A DNA stretch of 64,000 nucleotides, taken from NCBI GenBank assembly GCA_963732765.1, contig CAVTAS010000010.1, forward strand, positions 558,001 to 622,000. The letters run 5' to 3'. This document shows positions 50,358 to 59,577 of this stretch, in pieces. Position numbers and translations under genes: made by a program. The number at the start of each line of letters is the position of its first letter. Position 1 is the stretch's first letter. The stretch comes from JANYHF01 sp963732765. Its GTDB lineage: Bacteria > Pseudomonadota > Alphaproteobacteria > Rhizobiales > Hyphomicrobiaceae. Below the pieces are notes generated by a model that saw only the letters and a program-made list of their open reading frames with translations, did no database searches and was not told the origin of the DNA.

Positions 50358-50438
50358 GGAAACAGGTAACAGGTAACAGGTAACAGTGATGCGCTGCTAC
50401 TTCTTCCTGTTTCCTGTTTCCTGTTACCTGTTGCCTCC
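50358..50438. repeat. Heptamer-phased hairpin (GGNAACA units) overlapping the cobQ start
   Basis: The left arm is GGAAACA then three GGTAACA units (50358-50385). The right arm read on the minus strand from 50435 gives GGCAACA, GGTAACA, GGAAACA, GGAAACA, GGAAGAA. The arms pair around a loop near GTGATGCGCTGC. The right arm contains the probable TTG start of cobQ (50431). The element fills the cobO-cobQ gap. Confidence 0.85.
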
Positions 50439-51987
50439 ACGCTCCCTCATGTTCATGGGCACCGGTTCCGATGTCGGCAAATCGCTGATCGTCGCGGGAT
50501 TGTGCCGTCTGCTGAGCAACCGTGGCCTGCGCGTGCGTCCGTTCAAGCCGCAGAACATGTCGAACAATGCGGCGGTTACGGACGATGGCGGCGAGATCGG
50601 GCGGGCGCAGGCGCTGCAGGCGCGGGCCTGCCGAGTGGCTCCGAGCGTGCATATGAACCCAGTGCTGCTGAAGCCGCAAAGCATGATCGGCGCGCAGATC
50701 ATCGTGCAAGGGCGCATGCAGGGCTCGGCCAAGGCGCGCGAATTCCAGGCCATCAAGCCGACGCTGTTGCCGGCGGTGCTTGAGAGTTTCGCGCGATTGA
50801 AGGCCGAGGCCGATATCGTGCTGGTGGAGGGGGCGGGCAGCGCATCGGAGATCAATCTCAGGGCCAACGATATCGCGAACATGGGTTTCGCCCGCGCGGC
50901 GAACGTCCCCGTGGTGCTGATCGGCGATATCGACCGCGGTGGGGTGATCGCCAGCATCGTCGGCACCCATACGGTGCTCGATACCGCCGATGCCGCGATG
51001 ATCCGGGGCTTCCTGATCAACCGCATGCGGGGCGATGTTTCGTTGTTTACCGACGGCGTGGCGGCCATCGCCAACGCATGACCGGCTGGCAAAGCCTTGG
51101 CATTGTCCCCCATTTCGATGACGCCCATCGTCTGCCGGCGGAGGATGCGCTGGCGTTGCGCGATGTCGCGCGCTGGCAGGGAAAGGCGGGACTCGGGACT
51201 CGGGACTCGGTACTTGGTTCTCGCGCGGTCGGGCCCTCTACGAGTTCCGAGTTCCGAGTTCCGAATCCCGGTCGCGTTCGTATTGCCGTCCCCGTCCTCG
51301 CACGCATCGCCAACTTCGACGACCTGGACCCGCTTGCGTCTCGATTCATCGATAGACCTCCGCCTGCTGCACAACGGCGAGCCGTTGCCCGTCGATACCG
51401 ATCTGGTCATCTTGCCGGGCTCCAAGGCCACCATCGCCGATCTTGCCGATTTGCGGGCCGCCGGCTGGGATCACGATCTCTACGCGCATGTGCGGCGCGG
51501 CGGGCACGTGCTCGGCCTGTGTGGCGGCTATCAGATGCTCGGTCAGACCATCGCCGATCCGCAGGGTATCGAGGGACCGGCCGGCACGGTGCCCGGGCTC
51601 GGACTGCTCGCCATCGATACCGTGCTCACCGGCGCCAAGAACTTGCGGGCGGTCACCGGTGTAACCGTTGCCGATGGCGTTGCATTCAGCGGTTACGAAA
51701 TGCATGTCGGCGCGACCACCGGGCCGGACACCTCCCGGCCGCTGGTGTGTTTTGCCGATGGCCGCAACGATGGCGCGGTATCGGCGGACGGGCGCGTCGC
51801 GGGCACGTATGCGCACGGGTTCTTTGCCGACGACCGGCAACGGCGGACCTGGATCGCGCGGCTCGGCGGCCTGGCCAATGACGCCTCAAACTACGAGGCG
51901 ACAGTCGATGCCACGCTCGATGCGCTGGCCGAACATCTGGCCAGGCATCTGGATCTTGAAGCGCTTGTGAAAATAGCCCACCTCTAG
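50431..51987 (+). pseudogene. cobQ: Cobyric acid synthase, frameshifted and carrying an internal repeat insertion
   Basis: CobQ amidates four side chains of adenosylcobyrinic acid diamide using glutamine and ATP. The synthetase half (LMFMGTGSDVGKSLIVAGLCRLL to NRMRGDVSLFTDG) is in the first frame up to 51081. TGWQSLGIVPHFDDAHRLPAEDAL to RIANFDDLDPL is in a second frame. The glutaminase half (LVILPGSKATIADL and the nucleophile Cys in GLCGGYQML) is back in the first frame from about 51335. Shifts therefore lie near 51075 and 51330. A heptamer hairpin (51188-51269) adds roughly 30 residues in the middle without breaking the frame. The start is uncertain: TTG 50431 or ATG 50449. Confidence 0.82.
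51188..51269. repeat. Heptamer-phased hairpin (GGGACTC units) inside cobQ
   Basis: The left arm is GGGACTC three times, then GGTACTT and GGTTCTC (51188-51222). The right arm on the minus strand reads GGGATTC and three GGAACTC units (51269-51242). It lies inside the cobQ reading frame between the WQG and RVRIAVPV coding segments, where other CobQ proteins have only a short variable linker. The frame stays open through it. Confidence 0.85.
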
Positions 51988-52046
51988 GCCTTCCCCGCAA
52001 CAGCCCTTGCCGTCACCGGTCAAGAGGCACGAAAGGACCATTCTGC

Positions 52047-52283
52047 ATGACGGATACGCCCCCTGACCGGCTGTGCGCCAGCGAAGGCAGCCCCTACTAC
52101 GACGCGGCCGTGCTGGCCCGCGAGGTCGGCATCAAATTCAACGGCGTCGAGAAGATCAACGTCGAGGAATACTGCGTCTCCGAAGGCTGGATCCGCGTCA
52201 CCGCCGGCACTGCCAAGGACCGCGCGGGCAAGCCGTTGACCATCAAGCTCAAGGGCAAGGTGGAGCCGTTTTTCAAGGGGTAG
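52047..52283 (+). CDS. DUF3297 family protein
   Basis: A 78-residue protein that starts MTDTPPDRLCASEGSPYYD and continues VGIKFNGVEKINVEEYCVSEGWIRV, ending LTIKLKGKVEPFFKG. This is the complete DUF3297 domain, a small cytoplasmic protein widespread in proteobacteria with no known function. The family is often found as a single gene, as here. Confidence 0.9.
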   Translation: MTDTPPDRLCASEGSPYYDAAVLAREVGIKFNGVEKINVEEYCVSEGWIRVTAGTAKDRAGKPLTIKLKGKVEPFFKG

Positions 52284-52429
52284 GGGGCATCCTGGCCAAG
52301 ACGCCTCGTTCACCTCGGTTGGAGTCCGTTGACCCAAATCCGTCCCTGCTAAGTCTCGTCCACGATCGATGCTCAGCATTAACTTGCTAATTGTCGCCGT
52401 GACGAGCGCACTACTCTGGTGCCGGTGGC

Positions 52430-53314
52430 ATGACAATTGCGCAATGGGTAGAATGTGTTTCACTTATCCATTGGATGGCGGTCATGTTCTGGGAGCAAGC
52501 TGTCTCGATTTGGAACGGCATGGCGAAGTGGCAGCGTCAGTTATCTACTCTATTTTTGTTTCTGTTCGGCTTTTGGTTTGTCATCCACTTCGTCATCTGG
52601 CCATTCGAAGTCCAAGCTGCCCGTGAGCACGAGCGACTCCTGGATCGGCATTTTCAGACTATGTATTCCGCACAAGCGTTGCTGACATCGATGGCGCCTA
52701 TTGGCGGCGACACCATCGACAGTTCGCTTCATCAAGTTTGCATCCAGCAGGCCACGTCTGCCAATCAACGCACCGGCCCAATCGGCGTGTTTGAACTTGG
52801 TGGGCCAGATCCATTGCGCTTCGAGACGATCGAGGCATACCTCGCTTGCTCTATGAACATGGAGCCCGAACGTCTATGCGATGCTTCGAGAAGACGGCGT
52901 CTCATCGCTAACGTGCGGACCTATCTGGCGATCCTGGAGGACACCCGCTCGACTGCCGTTTTCGAGGCAGCTCTTGAACAACTCCAGCCCCCTGGGCTGC
53001 GGCGGCTGGCCTCCACATTTGACCAGTTTGACGTCGTCACCGCCGGGGACGAGGTCGACGACGCCGGAAGGCCGCTGACGCCAAAAGAAATCGAAGTGAA
53101 GCGCCAAACTGCGGTCTCCGAGCGACGCGCAGCTTTGCGACGCGCCTCGCGGGTCGACGGCCCACCCGCGAGCTTCGATGAGAACCTGCAAACGCTCGCG
53201 CGCCAGGGCTACATCGCAATGGCCGACTTCGGCAACTGGTTTGGACTCGACGTTCCCTCGCCAATCGCTAAGGCCCTGAACGGCATTTCAACCGAGGAGT
53301 CTCCCTGCTCATGA
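52430..53314 (+). CDS. Membrane-anchored protein of unknown function, first of a three-gene cluster
   Basis: A 294-residue protein with one clear membrane span (LFLFLFGFWFVIHFVIWPF, about residues 41-60). A soluble helical domain of about 230 residues follows, containing a few cysteines and a Pro/charged middle. I recognise no family. The start is uncertain: ATG 52430 has a weak ribosome site, and ATG 52475 is an alternative. Its stop overlaps an ATG (ATGA, 53311-53314) that begins the frame of the next gene. Base composition is less GC-rich than neighbouring housekeeping genes, which suggests acquired DNA. Confidence 0.6.
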   Translation: MTIAQWVECVSLIHWMAVMFWEQAVSIWNGMAKWQRQLSTLFLFLFGFWFVIHFVIWPFEVQAAREHERLLDRHFQTMYSAQALLTSMAPIGGDTIDSSLHQVCIQQATSANQRTGPIGVFELGGPDPLRFETIEAYLACSMNMEPERLCDASRRRRLIANVRTYLAILEDTRSTAVFEAALEQLQPPGLRRLASTFDQFDVVTAGDEVDDAGRPLTPKEIEVKRQTAVSERRAALRRASRVDGPPASFDENLQTLARQGYIAMADFGNWFGLDVPSPIAKALNGISTEESPCS

Positions 53315-53388
53315 CGATTTGATTTCTCGCAGCCGATGGGGGCCTGCCCGAATGGGTCTTCAAGCCGTACAACGCCATACTGCTGACT

Positions 53389-53928
53389 GTGGCGGGCCTT
53401 TTTGTCTGGCTAGGCTCGGGCGACGTGCAGGATTATGTCGTTTGGAAATGGCAGCGAACCTTTATTGCCCCTCCAATCGTCGAGTGTTTCGGTGGGCAGC
53501 TGGTCGCCGCGCCGCCTGGAAAGCAACTCTCGGAGGACGTCAAGCGGGGGTACCCCATCGTCGATACCCCGAGGGAAACCGAACTGAAGGTACTTGAGGC
53601 CGGCGCGAAGTGCACCGCAGACTCATGTCTTGGCTCTGACTGGTTCACCTATCGGAGAGCTGTCCGCCGGCTGATGTCGGATCAGGCGGAACTCATCACC
53701 AGGTTTTATGGGTGGGGCGGGGACGATGGAATGCGCTACGCTTGGCAGATCCTGGAGAGCCCGCGCGGCGCGGACGCCGTAGTGGACATTCGCTCTCACA
53801 TCGACGCCGGTCTCTTGGACGTGCGTGATGTTGGGCCGGCGTCCGATATTCTCGCGTTGCGGATGGCCGGCAATAACCGGCCCAAGCCTTGTCTTGCCTC
53901 AAGTGAAGCGAGCGATGCCTCCCAATGA
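53389..53928 (+). CDS. Unknown protein with N-terminal membrane span, second of the cluster; start interrupted by a stop codon
   Basis: The frame contains PEWVFKPYNAILLTVAGLFVWLG, a membrane anchor, then a soluble region with two cysteine pairs (VECFGG, KCTADSC). The natural start would be ATG 53311, which overlaps the upstream stop by ATGA, but codon 4 in that frame is TGA. As given, translation must begin at GTG 53389, which cuts the anchor. Either the TGA is a sequencing error or the gene is damaged. The gene ends with ATGA overlapping the third gene. No family recognised. Confidence 0.52.
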   Translation: MAGLFVWLGSGDVQDYVVWKWQRTFIAPPIVECFGGQLVAAPPGKQLSEDVKRGYPIVDTPRETELKVLEAGAKCTADSCLGSDWFTYRRAVRRLMSDQAELITRFYGWGGDDGMRYAWQILESPRGADAVVDIRSHIDAGLLDVRDVGPASDILALRMAGNNRPKPCLASSEASDASQ

Positions 53929-54287
53929 GGTCACACTTAACCCCAGCAAATGGGCAGGCCGCCGCGACGATCACTGCGCTCCTTGGCGGGCTGTTGGGTT
54001 TCAGTTTGCTATCAGTCGCCGCGATGGCCGCGCATGAGGGCGGCTTGAATCCGGGTATCACGTTCTGGATCGCATTGCCCACGGCCAGCGTAGTTGGCGC
54101 CCTTGCAGTTCCACGCTTTGGTTACGCCGCTGCCGGCGTATTGACCATCGCAGCAATTTGTTGGGCTTACTTGGCACTCTGGGCAGTCGCTGGTATCGCA
54201 GCACTTGAGATTGAGATCGCACTGCTCAATTTGGCGGGCGGAGCACTCTCGGCCATCGCTAGCATGCTCGACGATCGCCAGGCTTGA
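53925..54287 (+). CDS. Small multi-span membrane protein, third of the cluster
   Basis: A 120-residue protein with about four membrane spans (ITALLGGLLGFSLLSVAAMAA; FWIALPTASVVGALAV; GYAAAGVLTIAAICWAYLALWAVAGIA; LNLAGGALSAIAS). It starts at an ATG overlapping the previous stop (ATGA), so the three genes are translationally coupled. No family recognised. It probably forms a membrane complex with the two anchored proteins before it. Confidence 0.58.
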   Translation: MRSHLTPANGQAAATITALLGGLLGFSLLSVAAMAAHEGGLNPGITFWIALPTASVVGALAVPRFGYAAAGVLTIAAICWAYLALWAVAGIAALEIEIALLNLAGGALSAIASMLDDRQA

Positions 54288-54329
54288 ACTGTTTCGGCTT
54301 TGAAATCTGCGGCAAGATAACCTTGAACC

Positions 54330-54361
54330 AAAAAACCGCCGCGGAGTTGCCCCCGCGGCGG
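54330..54361 (-). terminator. Rho-independent terminator of groESL
   Basis: On the minus strand CCGCCGCGG, an 8-nt loop and CCGCGGCGG form a perfect 9-bp GC stem, followed directly by six T residues (plus-strand A at 54330-54335). It lies 66 bp after the groEL stop. It is the clearest intrinsic terminator in the window. Confidence 0.9.
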
Positions 54362-54426
54362 CTGGAGTCCTTGTTTGCGCCCGGCGACTCCCGTAACCGC
54401 GAGCCCGCCGCCGGGCGCGGGCTAGA

Positions 54427-56085
<1,659 letters not shown>

Positions 56086-56120
56086 TTTGGATGGTTCCTG
56101 TGTTTGGGGAAGGATTTAGT

Positions 56121-56209
56121 GGGCATCGGGCGTCAGGTATCAGGCATCAGGCATCGGTTGCGGCAGGCGGGGCGGACTGTTGTCCGATGCCTGATGCCCG
56201 ATGCCAGGC
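56121..56209. repeat. Heptamer-phased hairpin (GGCATCR units) between groES and groEL
   Basis: The left arm runs GGGCATC, GGGCGTC, AGGTATC, AGGCATC, AGGCATC, GG (56121-56157). The right arm read on the minus strand is GGCATCG, GGCATCA, GGCATCG, G (from about 56205). The arms pair with few mismatches around a loop of about 26 nt. It occupies most of the 129-bp groES-groEL spacer and would be transcribed in the operon mRNA. Confidence 0.85.
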
Positions 56210-56214
56210 GGCCA

Positions 56215-56535
56215 CTACGCCGCCTTCTTGGCAGCGACCTTGCCTTCGATCACGCCCATGATGTCGGACTCTTTCATGATCAACAGCTCTTCGCCGTCGA
56301 TCTTGACTTCCGTGCCAGACCACTTGCCGAACAGAATAATGTCGCCGGCCTTGACGTCGGCGGGAATGCGCTCGCCATCTTCGTCGCGGGCACCGGGGCC
56401 AACGGAGATGACTTCGCCCTGCATCGGCTTCTCGGTGGCGCTATCGGGGATGATGATGCCGCCAGCGGTCTTGGTGTCTTCGGCGAGGCGCTTGACGACA
56501 ACGCGGTCGTGCAACGGACGGAACTTCACGGCCAT
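56215..56535 (-). CDS. groES: Co-chaperonin GroES (10 kDa)
   Basis: A 106-residue GroES, the heptameric lid of the GroEL chamber. FRPLHDRVVVKRLAEDTKTAGGIIIPDSATEKPMQGEV includes the mobile loop that contacts GroEL. The C-terminal half has VKAGDIILFGKWSGTEVKIDGEELLIMKESDIMGV and a short Lys/Ala extension. GGAG lies before the ATG. First gene of groES-groEL, controlled by a promoter with CIRCE elements upstream. Confidence 0.97.
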   Translation of the reverse strand: MAVKFRPLHDRVVVKRLAEDTKTAGGIIIPDSATEKPMQGEVISVGPGARDEDGERIPADVKAGDIILFGKWSGTEVKIDGEELLIMKESDIMGVIEGKVAAKKAA

Positions 56536-56670
56536 TTTGGTGTCTCCTTCAGTTAGAAAAATCGGATGGCAGGCGGCAGGACGAAGTGAGGCGCTTCGGA
56601 TAGAAAGGCGGAGCGACTGTCACGAAACCGTCGAGCATGAGTCTGCGATCAAGGGGGTGCGGAAGGCCGC

Positions 56671-56696
56671 TTAGCACTCGATGAATTGAGTGCTAG
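56671..56696 (-). promoter_or_regulatory. CIRCE element (HrcA operator) of groESL
   Basis: TTAGCACTC, 8 nt, GAGTGCTAG. Both halves match the CIRCE consensus TTAGCACTC/GAGTGCTAA, with one mismatch in the second. The spacer is 8 nt instead of the usual 9. It lies just after the predicted transcription start, where HrcA binding would block the promoter. hrcA itself is not in the window. Confidence 0.88.
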
Positions 56697-56708
56697 CAGG
56701 TGAGGGAG

Positions 56709-56737
56709 GAGATAGGTGGGCTGCGGCGCCCTGTCAA
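56709..56737 (-). promoter_or_regulatory. groESL promoter
   Basis: On the minus strand TTGACA (56737-56732), a 17-nt spacer and TATCTC (56714-56709) form a sigma-70-type promoter. Its start of transcription falls about 6 bp before the CIRCE element. The leader to the groES ATG is about 165 nt. Confidence 0.7.
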
Positions 56738-56743
56738 GGGAAT

Positions 56744-56769
56744 CTGGCGCTCTTTTTGGAGAGTGCTAA
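56744..56769. promoter_or_regulatory. Second CIRCE-like element upstream of the groESL -35
   Basis: CTGGCGCTC, 8 nt, GAGTGCTAA. The right half is a perfect match to CIRCE, and the left half matches at six of nine positions. It has the same 8-nt spacer as the first element and lies directly upstream of the -35 box. Two HrcA sites could flank the promoter. Confidence 0.6.
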
Positions 56770-56886
56770 TTTCGCTGACGCCGAAGGCGCGGGCGGCCAA
56801 CGCAAACCGCTACTTTGCGGCGGTCCTGTGGCCTGTGGCCTTGCTGCACTTGAGGCAACCGGCCCGGCTGGCCTATCCAGAGCCCT

Positions 56887-59134
56887 ATGACCGACAAACC
56901 GATTCTACCCCCGGGGCCCATCGAGCCCATTAACCTGCGCACGGCGCTGGAAGAGCGCTACCTCGTCTATGCGCTCTCGACCATCACGAACCGCGCGCTG
57001 CCCGACGTGCGCGACGGCCTGAAGCCAGTGCATCGGCGGCTGATGCACGCCATGCGGGAAATGAAGCTCAATCCCGCCGAGGGCTACCGCAAGTGCGCCG
57101 CCATCGTCGGCGAGGTGATGGGCAAGTTCCATCCGCACGGCGACCAGTCGATTTACGACGCGCTGGTGCGGTTGGCGCAGGAATTCTCGGTCCGCTATCC
57201 GCTGGTCGACGGTCAGGGCAATTTCGGCAATATCGACGGCGATAACCCCGCCGCTATGCGCTACACCGAAGCCAAGATGACGGCCATCGGCGCGCTGCTG
57301 CTCGATGGCATCGACGAGAACACGGTTGATTTCCGGCCCAACTACGACGGCCGCGAGCAGGAGCCGGTGGTGCTGCCGGCCGCCTTCCCGAACCTGCTGG
57401 CCAACGGCTCATCGGGCATCGCTGTGGGCATGGCGACCTCGATCCCGCCGCACAATCTCGACGAACTGTGCAACGGCTTGCTGCACCTCATCAAGCACCC
57501 CAACGCCACCATCGAGAAGATGGTCGAGCTGATCCCCGGTCCCGATTTCCCGACCGGCGGCGTAATCGTGGAAGGGCGATCGTCCATCCTGGAGAGCTAC
57601 AAGACCGGCCGCGGCGGCTTCCGTCTACGCGCCAAGTGGCACAAGGAAGACACCGGTCGCGGCGGCTATCTCATCGTCGTCACCGAGATCCCTTACGGCG
57701 TGCAGAAGGGCAAGCTGGTCGAGAAGCTGGCCGAGCTGTGGCAGAATAAGAAGTTGCCGCTGGTGGAAGACGTGCGCGACGAGAGCGCCGAGGACATCCG
57801 GCTGGTGCTGGAGCCCAAGAGCCGCACCGTCGATCCCGTGCTGCTGATGGAAAGCGTGTTCCGCTCCTCCGAGCTGGAGACGCGCTTCCCGCTGAACATG
57901 AACGTGCTGTCGCGCGGGCAAGTGCCGAACGTCCTGTCGCTCAAGGATGTGCTGCAGGAGTGGCTCGACCACCGCAAGCTGGTGCTGATCCGGCGCACCA
58001 ATTTCCGCCTGGAAAAGATCGCGCACCGGCTGGAGGTCTTGGACGGCTTGTTGATCGCCTTCCTCAATCTCGACGAGGTGATCCGCATCGTCCGCTTCTC
58101 GGATGAGCCCAAGACCGAACTGATGAGCACCTTCAAGCTCACCGAGGTGCAAGCCGACGCAATTCTGAACATGCGTCTGCGCGCCTTGAACAAGCTGGAA
58201 GAGCTGGAGATCCGCCGCGAGCACGACGAACTCACCAAGGAACAGGGCGAGCTGCAGGCGCTGCTCAAGGCCGAGGACAAGATCTGGGATCGCATTTCCA
58301 CCGAGATCAAGAAGGTCAAGGAGCAGTTCGGCAAGACCACCGCCGTCGGCAAGCGCCGGTCCACCTTCGCCGATGCGCCCGATGTCGATATCGACATGGA
58401 GGAACTGCTGGCCGAGAAGGAGCCGGTGACAATCGTGCTCTCCGAGAAGGGTTGGATCCGTTCGCTGAAGGGGCACATCGACGATTTCTCAGGGCGTACA
58501 ATTCAAGCAGGGCGACGAGCTGAAACGCGCGCTGAAGTGTCAGAGCACGGACAAGCTGGTGCTGTTCGCCAGCAACGGTAAATTCTTCACGCTGCAGTGC
58601 GGACAGCTGCCGGGCGGGCGCGGCCATGGCGAGCCGGTGCGGCTGATGATCGATCTGGAAGAGAACCACACCATCGTCGACGCCTTCGTGCATCAGCCCG
58701 GCCGCAAGCTGCTGGTCGCGAGTACAGCGGCCAACGGCTTCGTGGTGCCCGAGGACGAAGTGGTGGCCATGACCCGCAAGGGCAAGCAGGTGCTGAACAT
58801 CACCGAGCCCGAGGAGGCCGTGGTCTGTGTGCCCGTCGATGGCGACTACCTGGCCGTGATCGGCGAGAACCGCAAGCTCTTGGTGTTCCCGCTCTCTGAG
58901 GTCAACGAGATGACCCGCGGCAAGGGCGTGCGGCTGCAGAAGTACAAGGACGGCGCCATTGCCGATGCGCGCGTGTTCCACAAGAAGGACGGCCTGACCT
59001 GGCTGGACGCGGCGGGACGGACCTTCCAGCTCAGCTGGGCGGAGTTGAAGGAATGGGTCGGCGAGCGCGCCCAGGCCGGCATGGTGGCGCCCAAGGGCTT
59101 CCCCAGAAGCAACAAGTTCGGCCCGAGTTTCTAA
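56887..59134 (+). CDS. parC: DNA topoisomerase IV subunit A, with one frameshift as sequenced
   Basis: About 748 residues. ParC cuts and rejoins DNA to separate daughter chromosomes. The N-terminal SRYLVYALS-like start is followed by LPDVRDGLKPVHRRLMHAMREM, the quinolone-region FHPHGDQSIYDALVRLAQ and the catalytic tyrosine in AMRYTEAKMT. The breakage domain runs to about residue 490, and the C-terminal beta-pinwheel includes VTIVLSEKGWIRSLKGH. After HIDDFSG (about 58490) the frame changes by one base to VQFKQGDELKRALK and continues to 59134. Since parC is essential, the shift is probably a sequence error. Confidence 0.9.
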
Positions 59135-59150
59135 GGAAAGGTGGTCATGG

Positions 59151-59220
59151 GCAGGGGCGGCTTGCGGCCGCCCTCTCTCAACGGACAGGTTGCACGAGGG
59201 CGTCCGCAAGCCGCCCCTAC
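59151..59220. repeat. Inverted repeat of the GTAGGGGCGGCTTGCGGCCGCCC family
   Basis: GCAGGGGCGGCTTGCGGCCG... at 59151 pairs with ...GCAAGCCGCCCCTAC ending at 59220. It begins 17 bp after the parC stop. Other copies are at 61157-61234, 62301-62370 and 63970 to the window end. Confidence 0.8.
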
Positions 59221-59309
59221 AATCCCACTACCCCGCATTTCCCGCTTGCACCATCGCGCGCCGCATGGCACCCACCACGGCAACATCCCCTCAAGTTTGG
59301 AGACTGACG

Positions 59310-59483
59310 ATGCCCGGAGCCAAAGGCGCCCGTTCGATGCGCAATACCGAGAAGTCCAAGAAGAAGGCCGCCTCGACTGTGGATCGTGCCCCCAAGACTC
59401 GCAATACTGGCGTGACCTCAAGGGGCCGCACCACGGCCAAAAAGGCAGCAGGCATCGCCCGCGCTCAGAAGGCCAAGGCCTAG
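59310..59483 (+). CDS. Very small, highly basic protein, 57 residues
   Basis: ATG 59310 has GGAG seven bases upstream. The product starts MPGAKGARSMRNTEKSKKKA and ends KKAAGIARAQKAKA. About a third of its residues are Lys or Arg, most others are Ala, Thr or Ser, and there are no aromatic residues. It resembles histone-H1-like or ribosome-associated basic tails, so nucleic-acid binding is likely. I recognise no named family. A 13-bp hairpin follows its stop. Confidence 0.6.
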   Translation: MPGAKGARSMRNTEKSKKKAASTVDRAPKTRNTGVTSRGRTTAKKAAGIARAQKAKA

Positions 59484-59501
59484 CCAGGTCGGGGACATGA
59501 T

Positions 59502-59563
59502 GTTCATTTTCGGCCTGCCCTGAACGGAGCGGCTGATCGTTCGGCCTTGAGCCGAAAATGAAC
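59502..59563. terminator. Bidirectional hairpin between the basic-protein gene and gatB
   Basis: GTTCATTTTCGGC (59502-59514) and GCCGAAAATGAAC (59551-59563) are perfect 13-bp complements. GAACG/CGTTC can form a nested stem inside. The TTTT/AAAA tracts lie within the stem, so it can act for both converging genes. Confidence 0.65.
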
Positions 59564-59577
59564 TTCGTGGCCCCGCC

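Noticed and set aside
50358..50438. CRISPR array
   Set aside because: Units are only 7 nt, with no unique spacers, and arms are inverted complements.
58480..58500. Programmed ribosomal frameshift in parC
   Set aside because: No slippery heptamer or downstream pseudoknot seen, and no such regulation is known for parC; sequence error is simpler.
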